64,000 nt of DNA from positions 25,176-89,175 of the forward strand of contig JANWZA010000057.1 in NCBI GenBank assembly GCA_025054775.1, given 5' to 3'. The stretch is from Microscillaceae bacterium. GTDB lineage: Bacteria; Bacteroidota; Bacteroidia; Cytophagales; Microscillaceae. Numbering within the stretch: the first letter of the stretch is position 1; the number at the start of each line of letters is the position of its first letter. A program made the position numbers and the translations under genes. The notes beneath the pieces were generated by a model. It saw only the letters and a program-made list of their open reading frames with translations. It was not told where the DNA came from and searched no databases. This document shows positions 18,738 to 27,806 of this stretch, piece after piece.

Positions 18738-18778
18738 ATAGCAATTGATTTTGAAACGAGTGGATTACTAGTTTAATG

Positions 18779-18786
18779 CAAAATTA
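18779..18786 (-). promoter_or_regulatory. -7 box of the prolyl oligopeptidase gene
   Basis: Minus-strand TAATTTTG matches TAnnTTTG, 41 bases upstream of the ATG. The IS1-family element starts only 33 bases further upstream, so the upstream promoter context was changed by the insertion. Confidence 0.5.
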
Positions 18787-18818
18787 CAAAAAAGTTGAAA
18801 ACCATTAATTTTTCAGTA

Positions 18819-18849
18819 TTGTTAATTTTGTATAGATTTTTTATTTTTG
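18819..18849 (+). promoter_or_regulatory. Promoter inside IS left end
   Basis: The left inverted repeat supplies TTG at 18819-18821, and TATTTTTG follows at 18842-18849 with a 20-base spacer. The transposase ATG is at 18877. IS1 likewise drives its transposase from the left end. Confidence 0.5.
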
Positions 18850-18876
18850 CAAAAAAATTACTAAAACCCCGAAACT

Positions 18877-19556
18877 ATGGAACGATGTCCAAAATGCAAG
18901 TCAACAAAATTTTGTAAAGATGGTATAGTTAAAGGCAAACAACGGTTCAAATGTAAAGACTGCAGTTTTCGTTTTAGAGTAGAACACATAGGAAAACCTG
19001 AAAAACTAAAACGTGATGCATTAATATTATATCTTGAAGGTCTAGGATTTCGCTCCATTGGCCGCTTCTTAAAAGTTAGCCACGTTACAGTCTTTAAATG
19101 GATTAAGGCATACGGAAAAAAACTTGATGAAATTCGGAGCAATGAGGCTATTGAAGTTGTTGAAATAGATGAGATGCACACATATATTGGTTCAAAAAAA
19201 ACTATTGTTGGATATGGATTGCTGTTGATAGAGATGGACGTAAATTCATCAATTGCGAAGTTGGTACAAGGGGAACTGAAACTGGTGAAAAACTTTGGAA
19301 AAAGATTGAACCGAAGATAAAGGGAAAGGTTTGTACAGATTATTGGAAGGCATACGAAGCATTTGTGCCAGATGATATACATATACAATCCAAAGCGGAC
19401 ACCTTTACGGTTGAAGGATATAATAGTCTTTTGCGTCATTTTTTAGCACGATTAAGAAGGAAAACTAAATGTTACTCTAAAGTTGTTTATATGCTAGTCT
19501 ATTCAGTTAAACTTTTAATGTTTAAGTGGAATAATGGTTTATCTATACTATTTTAA
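18877..19556 (+). CDS. IS1-like transposase made by -1 frameshift
   Basis: The first frame (18877-19320) codes for a zinc ribbon (C-P-K-C, C-K-D-C), a helix-turn-helix (about 45-85) and the first DDE acidic residues (V-E-I-D-E-M-H-T-Y-I-G-S-K-K). The family sequence then continues in the -1 frame (N-Y-C-W-I-W-I-A-V-D, then T-D-Y-W-K-A-Y and the C-terminal R-K-T-K-C-Y-S-K) to the stop at 19554-19556. The switch point is a run of eight A at 19194-19201, giving the slippery heptamer A-AAA-AAA in frame. The same A8 is kept in the second copy. Both programmed frameshifting and a mutated copy are possible; the first is favoured. Confidence 0.75.
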
Positions 19557-19562
19557 CAACGC

Positions 19563-20002
19563 CAGTTGGATATTGACCGCATGAAAGGACACCACCTGTG
19601 GGCGCATTTTAGGGAGATACAACACCTCTCCTTCCAGCAAAGTCAAGAGAGTATAAACCAATGGAATGAATACGTAAAATTAGCATACGAAGCTCAAAAA
19701 AATACTTAAAACCTAATGGCAAAAAAGTGATTTTAGAAAATATTATTCCTTTACAACTCCAAGAAACTACACAAGTTCCTGAAAATTACGATTGCCTTTT
19801 CCTTAACCGAGAACTTTGGATCTCTGCCGTAGGTAAAATTTCGCTTTGTTGTGCCCCTGACGAACTGCGTGATACCTTAGTAGGTTTCGGAAATATCCAG
19901 ACATATACCTTACAAGAGGTACTTTTGAGTGAAAATTACCAAAATTTAGTAAAAAACTACAAACAAATTTCTTTATGTCAAACTTGCAATATGCGAAAAT
20001 GA
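19563..20002 (+). pseudogene. Radical SAM/SPASM protein remnant, 5' lost and frameshifted
   Basis: Starting 4 bases after the IS end, the frame reads Q-L-D-I-D-R-M-K-G-H-H-L-W-A-H-F and runs to a stop at 19707-19709. The continuation Y-L-K-P-N-G-K-K-V-I-L-E-N-I-I-P-L is in the next frame. The join is a run of seven A (19696-19702) where eight would restore one frame. The C-terminal part is a SPASM-like auxiliary cluster region: I-S-L-C-C-A-P-D-E-L-R, then L-C-Q-T-C-N-M-R-K. The whole N-terminal radical SAM barrel with CxxxCxxC is missing, removed at the IS boundary. Non-functional. Confidence 0.75.
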
Positions 20003-20459
20003 AAGAAATTTTTACTACCTATTGGCATTTTCTAGCTTTGCGAAATGCTTGTCAATATCATCTTTTTGATTTGATCGAACAGCACCAACCTACTCATAAA
20101 GAATTACATTGTGTGCTAACTTGAAACTTGTAAGTGGAAACTTTTTTAAGCCACTACCCTTCCAAACGGAAGCTATTATTTTGAGCCGTATCTTACATGA
20201 TTGGAATGATGAGAGATGCACACAGATTTTACAGAATTGCCACAAGGCACTGCTCCCTAATAGGAAAATTTACATTATAGAAAACTTACAAGATAAAAAA
20301 GAGACGCCTTTGCTTTCGCTTAATATGTTGCTTATATGTCAAAATTATGAGCGCAATTTATCTGAATATCAATCACTTTTAGATAAAATAAATTTTCAAA
20401 TTCAGACGATTGTACCTCTAAACGAACTTCAATCGGTCTTGATATGCCAAACGCAATAA
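19999..20459 (+). pseudogene. O-methyltransferase remnant with internal deletion
   Basis: The ATG overlaps the radical SAM stop (ATGA). The N-terminal piece codes for Y-W-H-F-L-A-L-R-N-A-C-Q-Y-H-L-F-D-L-I-E, the dimerisation helix of acetylserotonin-type O-methyltransferases, and stops at 20122-20124. From about 20109 another frame gives the C-terminal half (L-V-S-G-N-F-F-K-P, then S-R-I-L-H-D-W-N-D-E-R-C) to 20459. The central SAM-binding core (more than 100 residues of the usual length) is gone. The start overlap shows it once formed an operon with the radical SAM gene. Confidence 0.7.
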
Positions 20460-20647
20460 TTTTGCCTGAACCTTCTCAGGATAATACACACTTTGTATTA
20501 AACGGGAAAGCAGTTTTCCAGCGTACTTTTCTCTCGGCGTTGCCTTTTCATGCTGAAGTAGATCTTGCAGCAGTACAAGCTTATTTCAAACTCTTCATTC
20601 TAACTAATTATTCCAAAAATATTACTATCTTTCCAACGTTTTATTAG
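20444..20647 (+). pseudogene. Probable WG-repeat protein remnant (N-terminal piece)
   Basis: A 67-codon frame beginning inside the methyltransferase stop region (16-base overlap), again operon-like. H-F-V-L-N-G-K-A-V-F-Q-R-T-F and A-L-P-F-H-A-E-V-D-L-A-A-V-Q resemble the first unit of Bacteroidota WG/H-I-D-x-x-G repeat proteins, which normally continue for hundreds of residues. Here the frame soon ends in unrelated sequence. The family call is a weak pattern match; it could also be a small orphan gene. Confidence 0.4.
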
Positions 20648-20709
20648 CTTATTTACGTAATGTAAGTAAGCTAATTTCATTGTCTCACCTAACCCTTCTC
20701 TACAAGACT

Positions 20710-23700
20710 ATGTTACGTTTTTATCTCCTTTTATGCTTTTTTTACCTGCTTTTAGCTCAAAAAACACTTTGCCAAACCTGGGCAGAACTACTAGCTCAAC
20801 CCGAGAAATATTACCAAACAGGCAACTATCTGAAAGCCCGTGCAAAAAAATCGGCTTACGAAAGAATGCTTAGAAAGAAATTCAAAAACCAAGATGTAGA
20901 AATATATCGTATTTGGTTCACCATCCTTGAAGCCCGTTGTAATGAAGCCCTCGGCTTATACGACCGCATGGAAGCCCAACTCCAAGAGGTACAAAAACAA
21001 CTACAAAATTGGAAACAAAAAGACTTCAAAAATTTTGCCTTCGCTCAATGCCAAATTGCCGAAGTATATCTACAATTTGGGTATTATACCCAAGCTGAAA
21101 GAATTTTGTTAGAAAACTACCAAGAAATTACTCAAAAATTACCCCAAGAAAAGCTACTTCAAGCCGAATATGCTCAACGCTTAGCCTACGTTTTAGGGCA
21201 AAAAGAACTTGTCAAAGAAGCTCAAACATATACCCAAGAATTAGAAAAAATATGGCAAGAGGCAATAAATAGTAAACAAATTGACAACCGAAAAGCTACC
21301 AAAAATGAACTCGCTTACCTAAAAAGCCGACTAGCTGATTTCTATACCTTGCAAGCCTTTCTGCTTTCGCAAAGCGGCGATTACAAGCAAGCTGACAAGA
21401 TTTTTGAGGCTAACGAACAGAAGATACGCAGTTTAGTGGGCTCAAAATCAATGGCTTACATCAATCACTTACTTCTGCGAGGCATCAATTCTATTCAGGG
21501 AGAAGCCCGCGATATGGACGAGGAGATGGAAACTGCTTTCAAAAAAGCAGGAAAAGCTCTTAAAAAAACGAGCAAAGTGTATTTAGCCACCTTGTATAAC
21601 CTAATACGCCTCAGTGCTAATACTTTGCAACTGGAACGTGCTAATAAGTTGCTAAAGCAGTGGACTTCAGCTACTGCTTCATTTCCTAAAAATGGTATCT
21701 ATGACCTCACTCTCGCTACCCTGAAAGCAGAGATGCAACTCCTAATAGGCAAAAAAGAAGCCCTTAATATTTTGAAAAATTTACTTAAAGACACAAAAAG
21801 CCTACCTCTAACCCACCCACTAAGACTAGATATTTTAGATATTTTATATGAATTTAATACTAAAAATGATTATGACCTATTAGCCGCTGAAATGAATGTC
21901 AAAGAACGTTTGGCTTTTGTGAGAGAAGTTTTAGGAGAAAATGCTATTCCATTCTTTGTAAATCGTATTCTTTTAGCAGAATATTTAATAGAAAATTCAG
22001 AAAATTTAGCCGAGGCAAAAAAAATTTATGAAGAAAGCCCACAAAAAATGGTATTTGATGCTCTAAATCCACAACACCGTGATTATTTGCAAGTATTACA
22101 ATACGTAAGCAATTTTGCCGAAATTACTGATGACTATACCCAAGCCCTACAACTCAGCAAACAAAAACTAGCTATCTTGAAAGATAAGTACGGAGAACAA
22201 AGCCTGAACTATGGAGAACATCTACTTAACATTGCTAATCTACAACTAAAAAAAGGAGAGTATCGGCAGGCAGAGGAAAATATAAACCAAGCCATGAAAA
22301 CTATCCGCAAAGAAACAAGCAAAAAATCAGTAGAATATGCCAAAGCCCTCAGTACTGCTGCACACCTATACGGTATTATCGGCTTGTATGATGAAGCCGA
22401 AGAGGCCTTAGAAAAAGTGAGTGATATTATCGAGAAAACCAACGATGTTACCCTCAAAATGCAAACCATTGAGGAGTTGGCATTTTTGTATCTACGCATG
22501 GGCAAATATAATGAAACCGAAGAAATGCTCGTGTTAGATATTACAGAAAAGGAGAAAAAATATGGCAAGTTTAGCCGAAAACTTATCTCTCCACTTAACC
22601 AAATGAGCCAACTCCAACTGCTCAAAGGTGATTACAAGTTAGCTGAAAAAACTGCTCAACGTGCCGTAAATATTGCCGAAAAAGTATTTGGTAAAAGCAG
22701 CATCCCCTATGCAGAAGCCACTTTCAACCTAAGTAAGTTTTATGCAGAAATCGGGGATTATCAACGTGCTGAAAAGCAAATACAAGACGTGATACAACTT
22801 CAAAGAAAACTCCTCGGCGACAAGCACGTAGAGCTGGCTAACTCACTCACCGAACTAGCACTCATCAAATTCTATAAAGAAAAACCTGAAAAAGACCAAG
22901 CCGCTGAACTATTAGAGGAAAGTAAAAGTATTATCTCGTATAACTTTGATAAAAAACATCCGCTTTATGCTGAAGCCTTGAAAAATTTAGCCCTTTTAGC
23001 TATTGAGCAGGGAAATACTGAAATAGCTTTCAACTACTTGAAAGAGGCAGACAAAATCCTAGAAAATAAACTCGGTAGCAGAAATAAAGGCTCTGCAGAA
23101 GTCGCTCTCCTATTAGGCGATCTTTATTTGAAACGAAATGACCTTGTTACCTCAGAAAAGAAATATGCCCAAGCAGAAAGGATATTTGCTAAAATTTTTA
23201 GCCCCGAGCATCCTAAATACGTAAAAACACAAAGCAAACTCGCCCAAGTAAATTACATCAAAAATGATTTCGCCGATGCTAACAAAAAAATGGACGTAGC
23301 AATTAGTGCCTACCTTAAATACATCAAAAATTATTTTCCTGCTTTGAGCGAAAACGAAAAAGCCAAATTTTGGGCTTTAATAAAGCCTGATTTTGAGTTC
23401 TTTAATTCGCTTGCTCTCAAACAAGCCGACCGCAACCCCGAAATGATAGAAAAAATGTACAACAACATTTTGGCTACCAAAGCCATTTTGCTCAGCTCTT
23501 CTATCAAAATGAAACAAAGAATTTTGAACTCTAAAGACCAAGAAATAAAAGACCTGTACAAAAAGTGGATTGAAAAAAAAGAATACTTAAATACCATTAT
23601 TGCCCTCTCTCCTGAGCAATTAGCCGAACAGGGTATTAACAAAGAGCAACTAGAAAAAGAAGTAGAACAAATTGAAAAAGAATTAAGCGAAAAGTCTGAT

Positions 23701-24933
23701 GCCTTTGCCCAAGGAGTGGATAACCTAACTTACCAATGGAACGAACTAAAAAAAGGATTAGCAAAACACGAAGCCGCAATTGAAATAGTGCGATTTCGCC
23801 TCTTTGACCGCGGCTTTACAGACTCCGTGCTATACGCCGCACTAATTGTTAGCCAAGAAACGAAAAAAGCACCTAAACTCGTCTTATTGAGCAACGGAAG
23901 AGAATTGGAGCAGAAGTATTTCAAGTATTACAGAAATTCTGTTCGCTTCCGAAGTATAGATAAATACTCTTATATCAATTTCTGGAAGCCAATTGAAAAT
24001 AATTTGGGAGAAAAAATCACCGACATATATCTCTCTCCTGACGGCGTATATAACCAAGTAAACCTTGAGTCTATGCAAATTGATGAAAATACCTTTGTGA
24101 TTGATAAATTCAACATACGCTTGGTAAGCAATACCAAAGACTTGATAATTAAGTATAAAGAACAGGAACTGGCAGCAACTAACAAAAAAAGCCGTAGGAA
24201 ACGAAAAGAAAATACTACCACTACGGAAGCTCCCAAAGCTGTACTTATTGGCTCACCTGAATTTTACTTGCAAACCTCAGGAAATCTCCTTACTCCTCTT
24301 CCAGGCACATTAGAAGAGGTGAACAAAATTAGTCAGATTTTGCAAGCTAATAATTGGCAAAGCGAAGTCTTTACTCAAAGTCAAACTGATGAAGCACTTA
24401 TCAAAAGTTTATCTAATCCTAAAATATTTCATATTGCTACGCACGGGCTTTTCAGAGAAGACAAAGAAACCGATATCGAAGGTAGTTCGCTTCAGGGAAA
24501 TGCCTTACTTAATAATCCGATGTTTAAGGTAGGGCTTGCTGTGAGAGGAGGAGGGGATGTACTAGAAAAAAGTAGCACTAATTTTAACCTTGAAGACGGA
24601 ATTTTGACTGCGGCAGAAGCCTCCTGCCTGAATTTTGATAATACAGACTTGGTAGTTTTGAGCGCCTGTGAAACAGGACGGGGCGACGTACAAGTAGGGG
24701 AAGGTGTATATGGCTTGCAAAGGGCTTTTCTCGTGGCAGGTGCTAAATGCGTGATAATGAGCCTCTTTAAGGTAAATGATGAAATTACGCAACAACTCAT
24801 GACTACCCTCTACCAAAAAATGATACAACAAAAAGACATACGCAAAGCCTTTAATGAAGCCCAAAAAGAAATTAAAAGTCAGTATAAACACCCGATTTTT
24901 TGGGGGGCATTCAACATTATTGGCTTGGATTAA
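20710..24933 (+). CDS. Exported TPR-CHAT protein (caspase-like)
   Basis: A 1407-residue protein. The start at 20710 gives a signal peptide (L-L-L-C-F-F-Y-L-L-L, cleavage near T-L-C-Q-T); an in-frame ATG at 20680 would add ten residues. Residues about 30-960 are TPR-like helical repeats, several of the 42-residue kinesin-light-chain type (Y-A-E-A-L-K-N-L-A-L-L, Y-A-E-A-T-F-N-L-S). A coiled segment follows, then a CHAT domain (about 1090-1407) with catalytic His1245 (H-I-A-T-H-G) and Cys1320 (L-S-A-C-E-T-G) intact. CHAT proteins are caspase/separase-clan proteases, but most have no known substrate. The signal peptide predicts a non-cytoplasmic location, unlike the CRISPR-linked TPR-CHAT (Csx29). 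A stem-loop terminator follows. Confidence 0.9.
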   Translation: MLRFYLLLCFFYLLLAQKTLCQTWAELLAQPEKYYQTGNYLKARAKKSAYERMLRKKFKNQDVEIYRIWFTILEARCNEALGLYDRMEAQLQEVQKQLQNWKQKDFKNFAFAQCQIAEVYLQFGYYTQAERILLENYQEITQKLPQEKLLQAEYAQRLAYVLGQKELVKEAQTYTQELEKIWQEAINSKQIDNRKATKNELAYLKSRLADFYTLQAFLLSQSGDYKQADKIFEANEQKIRSLVGSKSMAYINHLLLRGINSIQGEARDMDEEMETAFKKAGKALKKTSKVYLATLYNLIRLSANTLQLERANKLLKQWTSATASFPKNGIYDLTLATLKAEMQLLIGKKEALNILKNLLKDTKSLPLTHPLRLDILDILYEFNTKNDYDLLAAEMNVKERLAFVREVLGENAIPFFVNRILLAEYLIENSENLAEAKKIYEESPQKMVFDALNPQHRDYLQVLQYVSNFAEITDDYTQALQLSKQKLAILKDKYGEQSLNYGEHLLNIANLQLKKGEYRQAEENINQAMKTIRKETSKKSVEYAKALSTAAHLYGIIGLYDEAEEALEKVSDIIEKTNDVTLKMQTIEELAFLYLRMGKYNETEEMLVLDITEKEKKYGKFSRKLISPLNQMSQLQLLKGDYKLAEKTAQRAVNIAEKVFGKSSIPYAEATFNLSKFYAEIGDYQRAEKQIQDVIQLQRKLLGDKHVELANSLTELALIKFYKEKPEKDQAAELLEESKSIISYNFDKKHPLYAEALKNLALLAIEQGNTEIAFNYLKEADKILENKLGSRNKGSAEVALLLGDLYLKRNDLVTSEKKYAQAERIFAKIFSPEHPKYVKTQSKLAQVNYIKNDFADANKKMDVAISAYLKYIKNYFPALSENEKAKFWALIKPDFEFFNSLALKQADRNPEMIEKMYNNILATKAILLSSSIKMKQRILNSKDQEIKDLYKKWIEKKEYLNTIIALSPEQLAEQGINKEQLEKEVEQIEKELSEKSDAFAQGVDNLTYQWNELKKGLAKHEAAIEIVRFRLFDRGFTDSVLYAALIVSQETKKAPKLVLLSNGRELEQKYFKYYRNSVRFRSIDKYSYINFWKPIENNLGEKITDIYLSPDGVYNQVNLESMQIDENTFVIDKFNIRLVSNTKDLIIKYKEQELAATNKKSRRKRKENTTTTEAPKAVLIGSPEFYLQTSGNLLTPLPGTLEEVNKISQILQANNWQSEVFTQSQTDEALIKSLSNPKIFHIATHGLFREDKETDIEGSSLQGNALLNNPMFKVGLAVRGGGDVLEKSSTNFNLEDGILTAAEASCLNFDNTDLVVLSACETGRGDVQVGEGVYGLQRAFLVAGAKCVIMSLFKVNDEITQQLMTTLYQKMIQQKDIRKAFNEAQKEIKSQYKHPIFWGAFNIIGLD

Positions 24934-24944
24934 ATAATTTCTAC

Positions 24945-24982
24945 CCACCCTTTCCAAAAGTTTAGAACTTTTGGAAAGGTGG
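24945..24982 (+). terminator. Stem-loop after the CHAT gene
   Basis: CCACCCTTTCCAAAAG pairs with CTTTTGGAAAGGTGG (15 bp, one bulged C) around a 7-base loop, starting 12 bases after the stop. There is no U tract. The core CCTTTCCAA/TTGGAAAGG recurs at 51390-51420. Confidence 0.6.
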
Positions 24983-25020
24983 CTAATAGTTTAGTTAGTA
25001 CAAGCAAAAAAAATCTTTTA

Positions 25021-25140
25021 TCTTCTAGCCTTCCCTCACCTTTTCGCTTTGCTCGAAGAGCTTCGGGTAGAGCCTTGCAGAGCTTCGCTAACGCTTCGGT
25101 GCCATCACACTAAGCCCTTTGGAGGGCTTGCCTTTTCAAT
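25021..25140. repeat. GCTTCG-rich intergenic element
   Basis: The gap between the CHAT gene and the next gene contains a GC-richer patch with repeated GCTTCG/CGAAG and a 7-bp hairpin AAGCCCT-TTGG-AGGGCTT (25112-25129). Similar patches occur at about 39580-39650 and 55851-55888. It may be a dispersed non-coding repeat. Confidence 0.35.
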
Positions 25141-25229
25141 CCCTTATACAAATTAGCAAATTTTCAATTCAGCACCAAGTATAACTCTACTTCAAATTGA
25201 ATAAAAATCTTTGCAGGTTGGTAGGTGCT

Positions 25230-26084
25230 TTATTCTACATTTATTTCAGATGTAAATGCGTAGTTTTGATATTTAGGAGCTTCTTGTTCAAACTTGAACC
25301 AGAAAATATATCTGCCTGCCTCTTGTGGAGCAATTAGATTAGATAAACGAATATTATCCTCATTTTTTTCAATATCAATGTTTTTCTCAATAACTCTCTC
25401 GCAATTTGCTGCGTTTATCCAAGCATATTGAGCTTGAGCTCTGCCTTGAAATTTCTTAACTTTTTCTAACCATAAATCAAAAGGTTGAGCAGCTCTGAGT
25501 TTACTTACAACTTCTTGAGCCTGCCTCCATTCTATTCGTTGAATTTCAATCTCACCTACATTTTTAGAAACTATGTCTTGTCCTAAAACACCAAAAGAGT
25601 ACTTAATAAAATCACTGATACGAGTTGTTGGCTTTGTTACAAATGGCAAATTGATAGTAATTTCTGCATTGCTCTGTTTATCAAAAATACGTAACCATAG
25701 TTGGTAATCTTTATTTTCCTTCAAATCGTCCAAACTGATAGTAAATTTTAAGTATTTGAGCAGTTCAGCATTTATTCCCATGAATTTATTTTTGTAGGGG
25801 TCTTCCAATTTTTGAAGTAACTTATCTTCTTCACGTATTTCAAATTCTAATCCAAACAAAATATCATTTTCTTTATTCTTGCGAAATCCCTTAGGTTGAA
25901 TAATTTTGAAAACAACATGGCTATTATTAGCAATTTTATTGTTTACTAAGAAATCACTTTCATTTTCACCTACATAGATTTCTAAGTTTTTATAGTTAAT
26001 ACCTTTCGAAATAATAACTGCTCCTGTAAAAGGTTCAATTTCTACTTTAGAAATTGGTATGAGGCTATCATCTTTTTCAATCAT
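25230..26084 (-). CDS. Hypothetical protein (unrecognised)
   Basis: A 284-residue protein without a signal peptide or TM segment. It is rich in Lys, Glu, Ile and Asn with predicted beta strands in the first 150 residues (V-E-I-E-P-F-T-G-A-V-I-I, Y-Q-L-W-L-R-I-F-D) and in the last 50 (G-R-Y-I-F-W-F-K-F-E-Q). A helical middle (R-I-E-W-R-Q-A-Q-E-V-V-S-K-L-R) joins them. Two beta-sandwich-like domains are possible. I do not recognise the family. Its strongly AT-rich coding and isolated position leave open a horizontally acquired gene. Confidence 0.55.
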   Translation of the reverse strand: MIEKDDSLIPISKVEIEPFTGAVIISKGINYKNLEIYVGENESDFLVNNKIANNSHVVFKIIQPKGFRKNKENDILFGLEFEIREEDKLLQKLEDPYKNKFMGINAELLKYLKFTISLDDLKENKDYQLWLRIFDKQSNAEITINLPFVTKPTTRISDFIKYSFGVLGQDIVSKNVGEIEIQRIEWRQAQEVVSKLRAAQPFDLWLEKVKKFQGRAQAQYAWINAANCERVIEKNIDIEKNEDNIRLSNLIAPQEAGRYIFWFKFEQEAPKYQNYAFTSEINVE

Positions 26085-26489
26085 AGGTTTAGCAAAATTA
26101 CGATTAAAAAATTCCCCTGCTTCTTTATAGCTTCTTAGATGCCACCTTCAAAGGCTTTTTCATAGTCTGTACAATGCAAACATTCGATTGATTTGAATAG
26201 ATTGCGTATGAAGGTAATAGCTTCAAAGTATTTTTTCATTGAATTTGTTTAGAATTTTTCTTGTTTATTCTGCGTGGTAAAAACGAGTAAACACATAACT
26301 TATGAATACCTAGCTTTGCTTGGGATTTCCACAACAGGATTATTTTAGACTAGACCTCTAAAAAAACCTTGATTAGAAACTTTTACAATCTTAGATAACT
26401 TCATAATCAGCGTTGATACCCTAAATAGTTACTTATGCGTTGAGTATGAAATTATACGTTTCATATACTTTGAACCACTGCTTGTTTTT
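26085..26489. other. 405-base gap with no convincing gene
   Basis: The only coding-like feature is a 34-codon minus-strand frame (26135-26239) starting M-K-K-Y-F-E-A-I-T-F-I, with a C-L-H-C near its end. It has no clear promoter box or family resemblance. I see no RNA gene, strong hairpin or repeat here. The rest is AT-rich. Confidence 0.4.
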
Positions 26490-27599
26490 CTAACTCTCCT
26501 CTTCAAACTCTTCCTGCTCTTGAACGCTTGCATTAGCAGAGGCAGATTTATTCCCTAGGGCATCATTATTTTTTAGTGCCTCTTTGATACGTTGTTCTAG
26601 CTCTTCCATCAATTCAGGGTTGTCTTTTATCAAATTTTTCACTACTTCGCGTCCTTGCCCAAGTTTGACATTGTTGTAAGAGAACCAAGAACCAGATTTC
26701 TTGATTACATTCAATTCAGTAGCTAGGTCAATAATTTCTCCTGCTTTGGAGATACCCTCCCCATAAATAATATCAAACTCAACGGTTTTGAAAGGGGGTG
26801 CAACTTTGTTTTTCACTACTTTCACGCGTGTTCTATTACCCACAATATTATCTGCTCCTTCTTTAATTTGGCTTATTTTACGAATATCTAACCGAACTGA
26901 GGCGTAATATTTGAGGGCATTTCCACCTGTGGTAGTTTCAGGATTTCCGAACATAACCCCAATTTTATCACGAAGTTGGTTAATAAAAATACAGCAACAA
27001 TTTGTCTTGTTGATAATAGCTGTTAGTTTACGCAAAGCCTGAGACATGAGTCTTGCTTGCAAGCCCATCTTGCTATCACCCATATCACCTTCTAATTCAC
27101 TTTTAGGAACGAGCGCTGCTACAGAATCAATCACAATAATATCAATTGCGCCAGAACGAATAAGATGTTCGGTAATTTCTAAGGCTTGCTCGCCGCTGTC
27201 AGGTTGAGAGATGAGCAGGTTTTCAGTATCAATACCTAATTTTTCAGCATATTGGCGGTCAAAAGCATGTTCAGCGTCTATGAATGCGGCAATACCTCCT
27301 AGTTTTTGAGCTTCAGCTATACAATGTAGGGCTAGAGTAGTTTTTCCTGAGGACTCAGGTCCATAGATTTCTATTATTCTCCCGCGAGGTAATCCACCAA
27401 CTCCAAGGGCAATATCTAACCCTAGCGAACCTGTAGAGATGGCTGACACGTCCTCTACTTTGTTATCACTCAATCTCATGACAACCCCCTTGCCATATTC
27501 TTTTTCTAACTTATCAATCGTATTTTTTAGGGATTTGAGTTTTTCTGCCTGGTTGGTTGTGCCGCTGTTTGCAAAAGATTGGTTGCCCATAGAATACAT
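26490..27599 (-). CDS. recA: Recombinase RecA
   Basis: A 369-residue protein with full RecA architecture: N-terminal helix, Walker [10 protein letters not shown], Walker [11 protein letters not shown], loop L1 around E-G-D-M-G-D, loop L2 [20 protein letters not shown], and an acidic tail E-E-F-E-E-E-S. It makes filaments on ssDNA, drives strand exchange and activates LexA-type repressors. Two starts are possible (ATG at 27599 or 27590); neither has a Shine-Dalgarno sequence, as is usual in this phylum. It is monocistronic with its own -7 box. Confidence 0.98.
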   Translation of the reverse strand: MYSMGNQSFANSGTTNQAEKLKSLKNTIDKLEKEYGKGVVMRLSDNKVEDVSAISTGSLGLDIALGVGGLPRGRIIEIYGPESSGKTTLALHCIAEAQKLGGIAAFIDAEHAFDRQYAEKLGIDTENLLISQPDSGEQALEITEHLIRSGAIDIIVIDSVAALVPKSELEGDMGDSKMGLQARLMSQALRKLTAIINKTNCCCIFINQLRDKIGVMFGNPETTTGGNALKYYASVRLDIRKISQIKEGADNIVGNRTRVKVVKNKVAPPFKTVEFDIIYGEGISKAGEIIDLATELNVIKKSGSWFSYNNVKLGQGREVVKNLIKDNPELMEELEQRIKEALKNNDALGNKSASANASVQEQEEFEEES

Positions 27600-27631
27600 C
27601 AGACTTTAAGGTAGATAACATATAATTTCAA

Positions 27632-27639
27632 CAAAGGTA
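27632..27639 (-). promoter_or_regulatory. -7 box of recA
   Basis: Minus-strand TACCTTTG, 33 bases upstream of the recA ATG at 27599, matches TAnnTTTG. No LexA box was recognised. Confidence 0.5.
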
Positions 27640-27757
27640 GTTTATTTTCTTGACATTTGAAAATTTAAGCAAACTTTTCTGCCTTCTAGCTTCTTAGTTG
27701 TTTTAAGTGTTCTTTGGAAAAAAATAGCAATAATTTTCGTTTATCAACCGAAATTCT

Positions 27758-27765
27758 TACTTTTG
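27758..27765 (+). promoter_or_regulatory. -7 box of the lipoprotein gene at 27807
   Basis: TACTTTTG matches TAnnTTTG, 41 bases before the ATG. It lies back to back with the recA promoter. Confidence 0.45.
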
Positions 27766-27806
27766 AGAAATAGTTTCATTTTTAACCTAATTTTCCTAAT
27801 ACAATT

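Larger units (their letters stand above)
18819..19559 (+). mobile_element. IS1-family insertion sequence, copy 1
   Basis: A 741-bp element bounded by imperfect 19-bp inverted repeats: TTGTTAATTTTGTATAGAT at the left and, read inward from the right, TTGTTAAAATAGTATAGAT (16 of 19 match). Ends were set by comparison with the second copy at 47980-48700. No clear target duplication flanks it (8 bases: TTTCAGTA left, CGCCAGTT right), which fits a deletion next to the element after insertion. Size and zinc-ribbon/DDE layout fit IS1. Confidence 0.85.

Noticed and set aside
18861..19439. 192-codon minus-strand frame over the IS
   Set aside because: Antisense shadow of the transposase; Ser/Phe-rich product without features. 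The same applies to plus-strand frames at 48101-48337 and 48360-48662 over copy 2.
18811..19567. Target-site duplication around IS copy 1
   Set aside because: The 8-base flanks (TTTCAGTA and CGCCAGTT) share only a few bases; not a duplication.
19690..19740. L-K-P-N-G-K-K-V-I-L-E-N read as a methyltransferase motif
   Set aside because: In context the following Cys-rich SPASM-like segment shows it belongs to the radical SAM remnant; the real methyltransferase piece begins at 19999.
22209..22625. Minus-strand frames inside the CHAT gene
   Set aside because: Shadows of the TPR region; Ser-rich low-quality translations.
20710..24933. CRISPR-linked TPR-CHAT (Csx29/Craspase) interpretation
   Set aside because: No CRISPR array, Cas7-11-like gene or other cas gene is in the window, and the protein has a signal peptide.
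26135..26239. 34-codon minus-strand frame with C-L-H-C
   Set aside because: Too short, no promoter box or homologue recognised; mentioned only in the gap entry.
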